DNA of 64,000 nucleotides from Fibrobacter sp. UWH4 (GCF_900142475.1 NZ_FRAY01000005.1:344581-408580), one strand, 5' to 3'; numbered from the stretch's first letter, positions 31,586 to 40,700 are shown. Notes: generated from the letters alone by a model not told the origin. Translations and numbers: made by a program.

Positions 31586-33697
31586 ATGGACACAAAGATG
31601 ATAGATACGTTCTTTGGCTCGCTCAAGGATATGCGCGGCATCGCCGAGCTCGACAAGCACCTCCTTCACGCACTAATCCGGATGCAGCCCGACATCAGTG
31701 AATCCACACAGAAATTCCTGTGCCTCTGCTTTTCGCTCTGGGACGACGGCAACACGCGTGTGCCGCTAGATGCAGGCGAATTTTCAAAACGCTGGATGCG
31801 CAAGTGGAACGGATTGCTCCTCCTGAAGGAAACTGCCGGCAACGCGGTCACTTCCACAGACGGAATTGACTATTTTGAACAAATTATCAGTACGGGTGTA
31901 GAGGAGATTCTCCACAACTGCGCCAGCAAATTTACAAGCATCATTTCTACTCTCGAGACAAGCGAAGTCAGCGAAGGCGCCATCTCCACCCCGCTCATAC
32001 TGACACGCGTCGCGGGCGAACTTCCCTACCTGTACCTCGACAGGCTTTTCCGGGCAAAAATCCTCATCGAGAAATACGCCGGCACGCTCTTCAAGGACGG
32101 CGGCGACAAATTGCCGAGCGAGGCGGATATCGAAAGCATCCAGAAAAAAATTGCAGGCATCGCCACGTATAAGAAGGACGAGCAAGTCCTTCCGTTAAAT
32201 CTGAACGCAGAACAGGCGCAAGCCGTAATCCGCGGGCAGCGCGAAAACCTCATCATCACGGGCGGGCCCGGCACCGGCAAGACAACTGTCGTGCTTTACA
32301 TCCTGTGGAGCATCCTGACCCAGGGCGACCTGAAAAAGCCCAACGACGAAACATGCTGCTGTTCCATCTACCTCGCGGCACCCAGCGGCAAGGCTGCCGA
32401 CCGCATGCAAGAAAGCCTGCAGAACGGGCTCAAGGGCATAAGGGATGAATTCAAGTACGAGGCCGGTTCGGGCAACACCGCCGAGAAGAAGGAATCAAGA
32501 GTCTACAAGAAGCTCAAAGATCTCGAAGGTTCCACCATCCATCGCCTGCTCAAGTATTCCAGGAGCAACAACGGATTCTCCTTCAACGCGAAGGAACAGT
32601 TTTCCGAAAAATCCATCTTCGTGATTGATGAAGCGAGCATGATCGATATCAACCTGTTCGCATCGCTCCTGCAAGCCATCCCCGAAGGTGCCAAAATTTT
32701 CATTCTCGGCGACCCGTACCAGCTGCCTTCCGTAGACGCTGGCGCCGTGCTGGGTGAAATTCTCAAGCCCAGGTCAAAGAAGGATTTCACCGTCAGACTC
32801 ACAAAGTCGAACCGCTTTACCGACGATTCCGTTATCGGGAATCTCGCAAAAGAAATCAAGGCTTGCGCCGAAGACAAGAACGCCACCGCTCCCGTCCACA
32901 AGTTCACTCCGCATCCGGCGCTTGATAGTGCCGTAGTGCCGGACGCTCCCGCGAAAGACTCTGGCACGGAAGTTCCAGCGCAAAGCGAGAATCTCCCGAA
33001 GGACGCGGTATTCTACTACTCGCTCCCCGCAGGTACGCAAACCAAGAAACAGGAAACCGAAACGCTCGAAAAGATTCTGCATTCCTGGATGGGCGATTTC
33101 TATAAACTTTCGCAGATGGCGCTCGAAATCGACCCGGAAAATCCGGACAAGGACAAGTGCGAGGCAATTTGGGAACTCTCGCTTAAAAAGAGAATTCTCT
33201 CGGCAGAACGCCGCGGAATTTTCGGTGTAGAACAAATCAACAAGTCTGCGTGCAAGCTCATTCGGGATTACGGCGCCAAGAAATTCACCGACCGCTATTT
33301 CCCGGGAGAACTCCTGATGATTACCCAGAACCAGGCAATGTACAAGCTGTACAATGGCGATACAGGTATCGTGGTGTACAAGGATTCCACACCGTACATC
33401 ATGCTCAAGAAGGCGAGCGAGAACGAGACAGGCTTCGTGTTCTATCCGCTTTCCTGGTTCCCGACCGATGCCATCGAGCCGGCTTTCGCGATTACTATCC
33501 ACAAGTCGCAGGGTTCCGAGTACGATCACGTGACGATGTTCCTCCCTAAACAGGAAGGCCACCCGCTTTTGAACAACCAGATTCTCTACACGGGAATCAC
33601 CCGCGCCAAAAAGACCGTGACCATCATCGCCACCCCCGAAACCTTCAAGGCGGCTAGCGAGACGGTCATTGAGCGCGACACGGGTATCGAGCTGTAA
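31586..33697 (+). CDS. recD: RecD helicase of exonuclease V
   Basis: 703 residues. Walker A is ITGGPGTGKTTVVLYIL, Walker B is KSIFVIDEASMIDINLF, and the SF1B motif VI region ITIHKSQGSEYDHVTMFLP with LYTGITRAKKTVTII at the C-terminus is intact. The 5'-3' helicase RecD completes RecBCD with the two genes upstream. A large insertion around residues 420-490 separates the helicase motifs. The stop codon lies in a terminator stem. RecBCD processes double-strand breaks and degrades linear foreign DNA, so its place next to RM and toxin-like genes is meaningful but may be only historic. Confidence 0.92.
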   Translation: MDTKMIDTFFGSLKDMRGIAELDKHLLHALIRMQPDISESTQKFLCLCFSLWDDGNTRVPLDAGEFSKRWMRKWNGLLLLKETAGNAVTSTDGIDYFEQIISTGVEEILHNCASKFTSIISTLETSEVSEGAISTPLILTRVAGELPYLYLDRLFRAKILIEKYAGTLFKDGGDKLPSEADIESIQKKIAGIATYKKDEQVLPLNLNAEQAQAVIRGQRENLIITGGPGTGKTTVVLYILWSILTQGDLKKPNDETCCCSIYLAAPSGKAADRMQESLQNGLKGIRDEFKYEAGSGNTAEKKESRVYKKLKDLEGSTIHRLLKYSRSNNGFSFNAKEQFSEKSIFVIDEASMIDINLFASLLQAIPEGAKIFILGDPYQLPSVDAGAVLGEILKPRSKKDFTVRLTKSNRFTDDSVIGNLAKEIKACAEDKNATAPVHKFTPHPALDSAVVPDAPAKDSGTEVPAQSENLPKDAVFYYSLPAGTQTKKQETETLEKILHSWMGDFYKLSQMALEIDPENPDKDKCEAIWELSLKKRILSAERRGIFGVEQINKSACKLIRDYGAKKFTDRYFPGELLMITQNQAMYKLYNGDTGIVVYKDSTPYIMLKKASENETGFVFYPLSWFPTDAIEPAFAITIHKSQGSEYDHVTMFLPKQEGHPLLNNQILYTGITRAKKTVTIIATPETFKAASETVIERDTGIEL

Positions 33698-33712
33698 GGT
33701 TCAGCTTTTTTT
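33690..33712 (+). terminator. Terminator at the recD 3' end
   Basis: AGCTG (33690-33694) pairs with CAGCT (33702-33706), then T7. The stem includes the recD stop codon. Confidence 0.7.
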
Positions 33713-33888
33713 GCCCGCGGAGGCCTGCTTTCGTTGCAAAAAATTCCGAATTTCGCCAAAAAAGCCTTTTGGGGTAGAATTTTACCGTTCGGGGTGTTGA
33801 AAATTGCTGTTGTAAAAAATGCAACGGAATTCGTCAGCATTTTGTAATATGTAAACTTTTTCTACCTTTTATTGGGTAAATTATAGAC

Positions 33889-34746
33889 ATGCCTGAAGTA
33901 TTAGACTATTTGGAATACCGCGAGTTTCTGAGGGACTGGTTTGTCGAGACCAAGAAAGGCAGCCCGTTTACCTCGTACCGTTATCTCGGCCAGAAGACCG
34001 GTGTGGACCCGGCCTGGCTTGTGCGCGTGTTCCAGAAAGAGGGACACCTGAACGAGAGCACGCTTCCCGCGTTCATCCGTATCTGCGGCCTGGACGACCG
34101 CCGTGCCGAATACTTCAAGACTTTGTACCGTTTTAACAAGACCAAGGCGAAACAGGCTCTTTCGGAATTGTATTACCGGCTTATGGAGCTCCGTTCCATG
34201 GAAACGCGAGTCCTGTCGACGCCTGAACTTTCGTATTTCGGCAGCTGGGCGTGTGCGGCTCTCCGTGCCCTGATCGGCATCACCAAGGACACGAGTGATG
34301 TCGGCAAGCTTGCCAAGGGGCTGAATCCGCCCATTTCGCAGGACGAGGCGCGCTCGGCACTCGGAATCCTGAAGCAGCTTGGCCTTGTGGTTCCCGACGG
34401 CAACGGCGGCTGGAATATTACCGACCAGATTATCAGTACCGGCGGCGAGGTCAAGAGCCAGGCGGTGCGCGATTTCCACAGGCACACGCTCGAGCTTGCC
34501 CAGGAATCGATTGACCGCCACAAACCCGAGGAACGCGACATTTCGTCGGTCGTGTTTACTGCCGACGAATCCGACCTGCCCGAAATTCGTCACCGCATCG
34601 AGGAATTCCGTCGTGGCTTGCTGCAGTTTGCCCGCCAGAGCGAACGTGCCGACCGTGTGTACGCTTTGAATATCGCGATGTTCCCCCTTTCTGACAAGGT
34701 GGATGACCCCGATACGGGTGCCTCCCCGCAAAACAAGGGGGTCTAA
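33889..34746 (+). CDS. TIGR02147-family protein (Fibrobacter paralogous family)
   Basis: 285 residues. Starts PEVLDYLEYREFLRDWFVET followed by KKGSPFTSYRYLGQKTGVDP and LVRVFQKEGHLNESTLPAFI, the characteristic TIGR02147 N-terminus with a helix-turn-helix-like segment. The family is a paralogous set in Fibrobacter and typically precedes a lipoprotein gene, as here. Its C-terminal half (DUF4423-like, IKKAVRDFHRHTLELAQESI region) probably binds a ligand. A regulatory role for the neighbouring lipoprotein is inferred, not shown. The stop overlaps an ATG of the next reading frame (TAATG). A -10-like TAAATT is upstream. Confidence 0.87.
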   Translation: MPEVLDYLEYREFLRDWFVETKKGSPFTSYRYLGQKTGVDPAWLVRVFQKEGHLNESTLPAFIRICGLDDRRAEYFKTLYRFNKTKAKQALSELYYRLMELRSMETRVLSTPELSYFGSWACAALRALIGITKDTSDVGKLAKGLNPPISQDEARSALGILKQLGLVVPDGNGGWNITDQIISTGGEVKSQAVRDFHRHTLELAQESIDRHKPEERDISSVVFTADESDLPEIRHRIEEFRRGLLQFARQSERADRVYALNIAMFPLSDKVDDPDTGASPQNKGV

Positions 34747-34802
34747 TGTTCGGTCGCAACGAATTTTTGTATTTTTGGAATGTGCAACGTAAATCGTTCG
34801 AC

Positions 34803-36020
34803 ATGGCCCGTACGGCAAAGACCGTATCTTCTGCTGCCTTGCTCCTGACTTTGGGGCTGGGTCTTTCGGCATGTGGCGATGGCGGCACCAAGACGGCAGG
34901 CGGTGGCCCGAGCGGTACCGAGGCGGGTAATGCGATTACGGCCGAAATTTTGACTGCGGACAAGGTCCCTGCGGCTTTGGCTAGGGTTCGCCTGATGGAC
35001 AGCGAAGGCCTGGATTGCGATAAGGCTTATTCCGCCCAGACCGACAAGAAGGGTAGCGTGACTATCGAGGGCGTGACCGAAGGCGACTATACGCTAGAGG
35101 CGAGTCTCAATGGCGAAGCTCTGCAGATTCCGGTCAAGGTTTCCGGCAAGGATGTTGACTTGGGCAGCGATGAGCTCAAGAAAATGGCGACGGTGTCGGG
35201 CAGCGTGGGCGATCCTTCTGCCAATGGTACGGTCAAGGTTCGCGGTATGGAACACTCCGCCAGGGTGGTGGACGGCTCTTTTACGCTCGATTCACTTCCC
35301 GAAGGCGCGCTTAGCTTGGTGTTCATTTCTGATGTCGATAATCAGGATACGACGAGTACTTACCTGAAGGCCGTTGCCGGTGAAAAGTCTACATCCAGTA
35401 CGTTCGCCGAAGAAAGCCGTGCGCTCCTGCTCGACGATTTCCAGGATTCCAACTACCAGAACCGCTTTATGCCGGCCCGCACCTACGATGGTGGCTGGTG
35501 GTTCTTCAGCTATTCCGAAAAAACGGTGACTCCTGACAGCACGCTTATTTTCGGCAAAAATCACATCTTTAAGCTCGAAAATGAAGACGGAAATATTGTG
35601 GCCCATGTGGCTGCCGAGATGGGCGAAAGCTTTGAAGATTCTACCGGCGAACAGTATTGGGCGTGGGCAACAATGGGTGTTGAACTTGGCAAGAGCGACA
35701 AGAAACTTTGTAACGACATCTCGTCGGTCGATTCCGTCGCATTCCGCATCAAGGGTAAGGGAATCATTGTCTTTACCGTGGTCGATGCGAACTTGCCGAT
35801 AGAAGACCAGAAGATAGCCAGGTTTGAATACAGGATGTCTGACGAATGGGAGCGTGTGAGCGTTCCGCTGGCCGATATTTTGAATAGCCAGTATTCGTAC
35901 AAATGTGTGAACCAGCTCGACTGGGATTTCAAGGCGAACCCTGCAGAACCGGTTGTGGAAATCTGGCTCGACGACATCGAACTGATCGGCGGTGACCGCC
36001 TGTCCATTTGGGAAAAATAG
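34803..36020 (+). CDS. Lipoprotein with carbohydrate-binding-like domain
   Basis: 405 residues from ATG 34803. The start gives a textbook lipoprotein signal, MARTAKTVSSAALLLTLGLG followed by LSAC; an in-frame ATG at 34746 overlapping the upstream stop would add 19 residues and is less fitting for export. Residues 35-140 are Ig-like/carboxypeptidase-regulatory repeats (ITAEILTADKVPAALARVRL). The C-terminal part (LLDDFQDSNYQNRFMP to VVEIWLDDIELIGG) is a jelly-roll fold like CBM11/CIA30 domains. The pair with the TIGR02147 gene is a recurrent Fibrobacter arrangement. Likely displayed on the cell surface and involved in plant-polymer binding, by inference. Confidence 0.8.
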   Translation: MARTAKTVSSAALLLTLGLGLSACGDGGTKTAGGGPSGTEAGNAITAEILTADKVPAALARVRLMDSEGLDCDKAYSAQTDKKGSVTIEGVTEGDYTLEASLNGEALQIPVKVSGKDVDLGSDELKKMATVSGSVGDPSANGTVKVRGMEHSARVVDGSFTLDSLPEGALSLVFISDVDNQDTTSTYLKAVAGEKSTSSTFAEESRALLLDDFQDSNYQNRFMPARTYDGGWWFFSYSEKTVTPDSTLIFGKNHIFKLENEDGNIVAHVAAEMGESFEDSTGEQYWAWATMGVELGKSDKKLCNDISSVDSVAFRIKGKGIIVFTVVDANLPIEDQKIARFEYRMSDEWERVSVPLADILNSQYSYKCVNQLDWDFKANPAEPVVEIWLDDIELIGGDRLSIWEK

Positions 36021-36029
36021 CTATACGTC

Positions 36030-36059
36030 ATTGCGAGGAACGGAGTGACGAAGCAATCC
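36030..36059 (+). repeat. Dispersed repeat, CATTGCGAG...GAAGCAATCC family, at a start codon
   Basis: CATTGCGAGGAACGGAGTGACGAAGCAATCC family copy. GAGGAA (36035-36040) is a ribosome-site-like sequence and GTG at 36045 is the start of the TrmB-like gene, so the repeat provides both. Confidence 0.75.
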
Positions 36060-36872
36060 AATGGTAACGTAGTTCATTCGGTAAAATCAAACCAAGAAGA
36101 CATCTATAGGAATTTGGAAGAGGTGGTTCGCAAGTATGCGACGACCTCTTTTTTGCGCCCTGTGGCGGACCATACTCGCGAGGCGTTTGAGAAGGTTTGC
36201 GAGTTCATCTACAATTTCTATGCTGCGCGCAATACAGGGGGCGTGGGTGCAGACCGTGTCGGTGCAGGCTGTGCCGAATTGGTCCTCGATTCCGGTTGCG
36301 GTACCGGCGAAAGTACGCTGCACTTGGCAAAGAAGTTCCCGAATGTCCCGGTTATCGGAATTGACAAGTCGGCGGTGCGCCTGACCAAGGCGGGGAACGA
36401 ACGGCAGCTGGAATGTGCGGCGGAAGGTGAACCGTGTGGCGCCCCCGCAGGTGCGTCTACCGGGATGGCGGTCCCTTCGAATGCCTTCTGGGTCCGCGCG
36501 GAATTGCTCGATTTCTGGCGGCTCGCGCTCGAGAAGGTGTTGGCAGGGGAGTGGAAAATTTTGCACCATGCGCTCTACTATCCGAACCCGTGGCCCAAGG
36601 AAAGCGAAGCGACCCGGCGTTTTCATTTACATCCGATTTTCCCGACGATGCTCCGGTTGGCTCCCGTGACGGAACTCCGTACCAACTGGGAAATTTACGC
36701 TCGCGAATTTGCCGAGGCGGCCCGCATCGCTGGCGACTGTCTCTCGTTAAATGTTCATGTCGATTGCGCGAATTTTAGTCCCGAGAATCCTGAAACGGCG
36801 TTCGAACGTAAATACAAAAATGCGGACCAGGAGCTTTTCCGTACCCTAGTCCGCAATAATTCTAAGTTCTAA
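36045..36872 (+). CDS. TrmB-like tRNA (guanine-N7)-methyltransferase
   Basis: 275 residues from the GTG at 36045. The SAM-binding motif is VLDSGCGTGESTLHLAKKFP, and the TrmB signature is YYPNPWPKESEATRRFHLHP, corresponding to the F-P-D-P-W-P-K-x-R/H segment of the family. These enzymes make m7G46 in tRNA. The catalytic Asp-type position and the LHPIFPTMLRLAPVTELRTN continuation agree. The protein is longer than bacterial TrmB by an N-terminal 60 residues (KSNQEDIYRNLEEVVRKYAT). The first codons, up to Gln-Ser, come from a dispersed repeat. No in-frame ATG precedes the conserved region, so the GTG or a later TTG must be used. Confidence 0.78.
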   Translation: MTKQSNGNVVHSVKSNQEDIYRNLEEVVRKYATTSFLRPVADHTREAFEKVCEFIYNFYAARNTGGVGADRVGAGCAELVLDSGCGTGESTLHLAKKFPNVPVIGIDKSAVRLTKAGNERQLECAAEGEPCGAPAGASTGMAVPSNAFWVRAELLDFWRLALEKVLAGEWKILHHALYYPNPWPKESEATRRFHLHPIFPTMLRLAPVTELRTNWEIYAREFAEAARIAGDCLSLNVHVDCANFSPENPETAFERKYKNADQELFRTLVRNNSKF

Positions 36873-36916
36873 GCCCGGCCAACTAAGCTTTGCCCACTTA
36901 AACCCTTAGTAACTCT

Positions 36917-36949
36917 GAATTCCGAATTCCGAAATCCGAATTCCGAATT
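36917..36949. repeat. Short tandem repeat gaattccgaattccgaaatcc
   Basis: Four to five units of (G)AATTCCG(A), overlapping the stop codon of the minus-strand lipoprotein and lying between two converging genes. No gene in 36873-36947. Confidence 0.55.
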
Positions 36950-38168
36950 ATAGTCTATCCTTGATCCACTTGAGGAACGCCTTGTTGTTCCTGGTGAACT
37001 TGACTTCGATCGGGGCGCCTTCCTTTACGATAAATTCAGAGAGTCCGTATTTGCGGTCCGGATTTCCCCAGTCGTAGGTGTAGCCGAGTCTGGTCCACGG
37101 ATGTCCGCCGTCCCTGCTGTAGATGGTGGCGCTCGTCTTGTCGAACCAGTTCTTGAACCACATCGCGTTTTCGCTCATGTCTTCTTCGAAGGAGCTCGAG
37201 AAGGTGGTATTCATGAGTCCACTGTTGATTTCGGGATAGTAGGCGGGGCGGAATACGTCGGATACGTTCGCCCAGAATACGGTAAAGTAGTTGTTGTTGG
37301 TTTCCGGCGACATACCGATGAGCTGCTTGAGTCGCAGATCCCAGTTGTCGACTTTTTCGTGGTTTTCGCGGAACCAGCTGAGGAATTCCTTGTCGGTGAA
37401 CGCCCAGATGACCTTGTCGGTATGCGATATGGTTTGGCCGTCCTTGAATTCGTCGGGGGTGTTGTGCCAGGTGACTAGGATAACCTGCGAGTTGTCGCCG
37501 CTCAGGCTCGCCATGTCGGAACTGCCTTCGATGGAAACGAGCGGGTAGATGTCGTCTGCGGTCAGGTTCTTGGCTTTCTTGACGGCCTCGGCGTAGAGTT
37601 CGCGGTTGAGCGAGTCGCGGTCCATGAAGGTGACGACGTTGCCCTTGGTGTCGATGACATCGCAGTAGGGAATGTTCGGGTAGCCCGCAGCGACTTCGTT
37701 CCGTTCGAAGTATTCCTTGAGGAGTGCGTCGTTGTGCGAGAACAGGTTGTCGTTGTCGAGGAAAGAAATGACGATTTTGCAGAATCCCTGGTCGGGAATC
37801 TTGACGGCGTAGGGGAATGCCTTCTTGCCGTTGTCGGTGGTGTCGAGCTTGAGCCTGGTCTCGTCATCGCCGCAGCTGTATTCGTAGCTGTAGAGCGGGG
37901 CGATTCCCGGCTTCATTTCGCTGATGAACAGGTTGTCCTGTTCGTTGCTCCAGCCGGACTTGACCATGATTTTCTGGGGGCCGAGCGTCATGTACTGCGG
38001 CATCACGTTTTCGCAGTAGAAGGCCGACTGGCGGAATACGCCGATAATGCCTGTCTTGTTACGGTAAACATCGGGGTCGCTGGGCTTGAGGCCCTTGGAA
38101 CAACCCGTAAGCGCGGCCATGGAAATGGCGATAGAAACGGAAAGTTTAAGGAGTGTTTTCTTCTTCAT
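36948..38168 (-). CDS. Lipoprotein of unknown function
   Basis: 406 residues. MKKKTLLKLSVSIAISMAAL followed by TGCSKG is a clear lipobox. The body is a secreted-type sequence with pairs of Cys (YCENV, YSCGDDE, FCKIV, YCDVID) likely forming disulfides, and a C-terminal motif PWTRLGYTYDWGNPDRKYGL with FIVKEGAPIEVKF that recurs, in my memory, in other Fibrobacter surface lipoproteins. No enzymatic motif is visible. Divergently transcribed from hisE with a 94-nt gap. Probable role in the outer envelope. Confidence 0.78.
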   Translation of the reverse strand: MKKKTLLKLSVSIAISMAALTGCSKGLKPSDPDVYRNKTGIIGVFRQSAFYCENVMPQYMTLGPQKIMVKSGWSNEQDNLFISEMKPGIAPLYSYEYSCGDDETRLKLDTTDNGKKAFPYAVKIPDQGFCKIVISFLDNDNLFSHNDALLKEYFERNEVAAGYPNIPYCDVIDTKGNVVTFMDRDSLNRELYAEAVKKAKNLTADDIYPLVSIEGSSDMASLSGDNSQVILVTWHNTPDEFKDGQTISHTDKVIWAFTDKEFLSWFRENHEKVDNWDLRLKQLIGMSPETNNNYFTVFWANVSDVFRPAYYPEINSGLMNTTFSSSFEEDMSENAMWFKNWFDKTSATIYSRDGGHPWTRLGYTYDWGNPDRKYGLSEFIVKEGAPIEVKFTRNNKAFLKWIKDRL

Positions 38169-38262
38169 CGCGGCTAAATATATAAAGAATGGCTTGTTCC
38201 TATGACAATCCGGTCCGTTAAAAGCTATCTTTTAACTCGTAAAAAACATAACGAGGTCTATC

Positions 38263-38523
38263 ATGACGTTTGAAGAAATGTTCGCACTGGCCTGCCAGCG
38301 CAAGAAGGAAATGCCCGAAGGCAAGGGAACCACGGAACTTTTCAAGAAGGGCCCGCACGGTATCGGCAAGAAGCTTGTCGAAGAAGCCGCCGAAAGCTGG
38401 ATGGCCGCCCGCTTTGAAAGCCGCGACGCCCAGTGCCTCGAACTTTCCCAGGTGCTTTACTATGTGGCCGTGATGATGGCCGAAAAAGGTCTCACCCTCG
38501 AAGAAGTGTACGCAAAACTATGA
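38263..38523 (+). CDS. hisE: Phosphoribosyl-ATP diphosphatase
   Basis: 86 residues, normal for the enzyme. KKEMPEGKGTTELFKKGPHG and KKLVEEAAESWMAARFESRD give the helical MazG-like fold with the E-E-x-x-E metal-binding pattern of HisE. It removes pyrophosphate from PR-ATP in the second histidine step. GAGG precedes the ATG. Its stop overlaps the hisG start (ATGA), so the two steps that follow each other in the pathway are translated together. The rest of the histidine operon is not in the window. Confidence 0.93.
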   Translation: MTFEEMFALACQRKKEMPEGKGTTELFKKGPHGIGKKLVEEAAESWMAARFESRDAQCLELSQVLYYVAVMMAEKGLTLEEVYAKL

Positions 38524-39359
38524 TTAAGGTAGCTCTCCCGAATAAGGGCATGCTCTTTGAGCCCACCCAGGAACTTCTGAAGGCTTGCGGCTACAAGGCT
38601 TCCAAGCCGTACAAGACATTGACGCAACTCGATACCAAGAACGGGATTGAGTTTTTCTTCCTCCGTCCCAGCGACATCCCCATGTACGTGGGTCGCGGCA
38701 TTATCGACGCGGGTATTACCGGAATCGACTTCAACGCCGAAGCCAAGAGCCCGGCGGTCAAGGTTCTCGACCTGCCTTATGGCGCCTCCAAGATGTGCGC
38801 CGCCGTGCCGAACGAGAGCCCGGTGCAGTCCCTCGATGAACTGAAGAATTCCACTATCGCCACCAGCTTCCCGAACATCGTCGAAGGCTACTACAAGAAG
38901 CCGATGGATTTCGTGGTGCTCGAAGGCGCCGTCGAAATCTCGGTGAGTCTCGGCGTGGCCGATGCCATTGTCGACGTGGTCGAAACGGGTACGACGCTCA
39001 AGCAGGCTGGACTGCGTATCGTGGGCGAGCCGCTCTTCCGTAGCAATGCGGCCCTGTTCTGCAACCCGCAGAAGACCGAACTCGAAGAGGTCAACACGCT
39101 TATCCGCCGCATCGAGGGCAAGCTGGTCGCCCAGTCGTACATGATGATCGAGTACGATTGCCCGGCCGAACTGCTGCAGAAGGCTTGCGAACTGACTCCG
39201 GGTCTCGACGCCCCGACGGTGACCAAGTTGCACGGTCGCGAATGGTATTCCGTGAAGGCCATGGTTCCGCAGGAAGAAGCCAATTCCATCATGGACAAGC
39301 TCTGGGACGCCGGCGCACGCAGCATTCTCCTGTTCGGTATCAAGAGCGCTAGAATTTAA
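38520..39359 (+). CDS. hisG: ATP phosphoribosyltransferase, long form
   Basis: 279 residues from the ATG at 38520 (MIKVALPNKGMLFEPTQELL). This is the long HisG form: a two-lobed catalytic domain (GITGIDFNAEAKSPAVKVLD and DAIVDVVETGTTLKQAGLRI) followed by the C-terminal HisG_C regulatory domain of about 75 residues (GLDAPTVTKLHGREWYSVKA). It commits PRPP and ATP to histidine synthesis and is feedback inhibited by histidine. A longer open frame upstream of 38520 overlaps hisE in another frame and is not real. Confidence 0.94.
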   Translation: MIKVALPNKGMLFEPTQELLKACGYKASKPYKTLTQLDTKNGIEFFFLRPSDIPMYVGRGIIDAGITGIDFNAEAKSPAVKVLDLPYGASKMCAAVPNESPVQSLDELKNSTIATSFPNIVEGYYKKPMDFVVLEGAVEISVSLGVADAIVDVVETGTTLKQAGLRIVGEPLFRSNAALFCNPQKTELEEVNTLIRRIEGKLVAQSYMMIEYDCPAELLQKACELTPGLDAPTVTKLHGREWYSVKAMVPQEEANSIMDKLWDAGARSILLFGIKSARI

Positions 39360-39383
39360 CGCGGAGCGTTAAATTCAGTATGC

Positions 39384-39458
39384 AGTGGTTAGTGATTAGT
39401 ACACAGTCCGTAAGGCGAAACGTTCCTCCTAACCACTAACCACCAACCACTAATCACC
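39384..39458. repeat. GGTTAGTG / CACTAACC inverted repeat
   Basis: Left part agtggttagtgattagt (39384-39400), right part aaccactaaccaccaaccactaatcacc (39431-39458), imperfect inverted copies around 30 nt. Related GTGGTTAGT units lie at 874-900 near exbD. It fills the hisG to EAL-HDOD gap; it could act as a hairpin terminator, but no T-run follows. Confidence 0.5.
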
Positions 39459-39464
39459 TTTGAA

Positions 39465-40700
39465 ATGCATTCTCTCGCTTACCTAGCCCGTCAGCCGATT
39501 CTCGATCGCGACGGAAAAATTTACGCCTACGAACTCCTGTTCCGCGATTCGCCCGAAAGCGATATTGCGGTCATTGCTAGCGATGTGCTCGCGACGGCGC
39601 AGGTGCTCGAGAACGTGTTGAACAATATCGGCATCCAGCGCCTGATCGGCAAGAATAAGGCGTTCGTGAACTGCAGCCGTAACATGCTGCTCGACAACCT
39701 CTTCGGACTCCTGAACCCGAAGTACTTTGTGCTCGAGGTCCTAGAGGATGTAGAAGTCGACGATGCGATCGTCAAGGCCGTCCAGCGCTACAGGGCGCTC
39801 GGTTTCGAACTGGCGCTCGACGATTTCATTTTCAACGAGGAATTCATCACGCGGTTCAAGCCGCTGTTCCCCTACGTGTCTTATGTGAAGATGGACGTAG
39901 TCGACAATTCGCTTCAGTCGATGGCTGCTGCGGCGACCTTCTTCAAGACGATGGGAATTAAGCTCCTCGCCGAAAAGGTGGAAGACGAAGCGACTTTCAA
40001 GCGCTGCGAAGAAGCCGGTTACGACTACTTCCAGGGCTTCTTCTTTGCAAAGCCCGAACTGGTGACCGGCCGCAAGATCGACGCTACTTCGGCGACTATC
40101 CTGCAACTGCTCCTCCGCATCAAGTCGCGTCCGAGCCTCGAGGATCTGTGCGACACCCTTTCGGCTCACGAGGATATCTCGCAGAACCTGCTCCGTTTCG
40201 TGAACTCCGATGCGCAGACCAGGCACGGCCGTATCGCTTCCGTCAAGGATGCCATCGTATGGGTCGGTATGCAGCGGATCCAGGAGTGGCTGATGCTTAT
40301 GCTCTACGCGCGCCCGGAACTTGGCATGACTCCGCAGAGTTCGCCCCTGTTCCAGAACGCGAGCCACCGTGCGAAGTTCCTGGAAAGCCTCGCCCGCACC
40401 ATCGACGAGAATGACGACGATTTCTGCGCGAAGGCGTTCATGGTCGGCCTCATAAGCCGTATGGATGCACTTGTGCGCGCCCCGCTCGAGACGATCCTTC
40501 CGGATGCTCCGGCCGACGACGAAATGCAGGAAGCGCTCCTTAACCGCAGTGGCCGTCTGGGAGCCCTCTTGCGCCTAGCTGATGCCGTGGAACTCGACGA
40601 CCGCGACTCTATCCGCACGAGCCTTTCTGAACTGAAACTGAATTCGGCACAGCTGAAACTCTGCATCAACGAGACCTACAGCTTTACCAATGAACATTGA
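39465..40700 (+). CDS. EAL-HDOD signalling protein (YuxH type)
   Basis: 411 residues: an N-terminal EAL-like domain (LARQPILDRDGKIYAYELLF, with the EAL motif as ELL) and a C-terminal HDOD domain (LEDLCDTLSAHEDISQNLLR, IVWVGMQRIQEWLMLMLYAR). In such fusions the EAL site is degenerate and does not hydrolyse c-di-GMP; these proteins act in signalling, for example by binding partners or nucleotides. It overlaps recR by 11 nt, and recR, engB, mlaE and mlaF follow with overlaps, suggesting one transcript. The only start site is ATG at 39465. Confidence 0.87.
   Translation: MHSLAYLARQPILDRDGKIYAYELLFRDSPESDIAVIASDVLATAQVLENVLNNIGIQRLIGKNKAFVNCSRNMLLDNLFGLLNPKYFVLEVLEDVEVDDAIVKAVQRYRALGFELALDDFIFNEEFITRFKPLFPYVSYVKMDVVDNSLQSMAAAATFFKTMGIKLLAEKVEDEATFKRCEEAGYDYFQGFFFAKPELVTGRKIDATSATILQLLLRIKSRPSLEDLCDTLSAHEDISQNLLRFVNSDAQTRHGRIASVKDAIVWVGMQRIQEWLMLMLYARPELGMTPQSSPLFQNASHRAKFLESLARTIDENDDDFCAKAFMVGLISRMDALVRAPLETILPDAPADDEMQEALLNRSGRLGALLRLADAVELDDRDSIRTSLSELKLNSAQLKLCINETYSFTNEH

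Noticed and set aside
38433..38520. An N-terminal extension of hisG overlapping hisE
   Set aside because: It reads hisE in another frame; the conserved HisG start is MIKVALPNKG at 38520.
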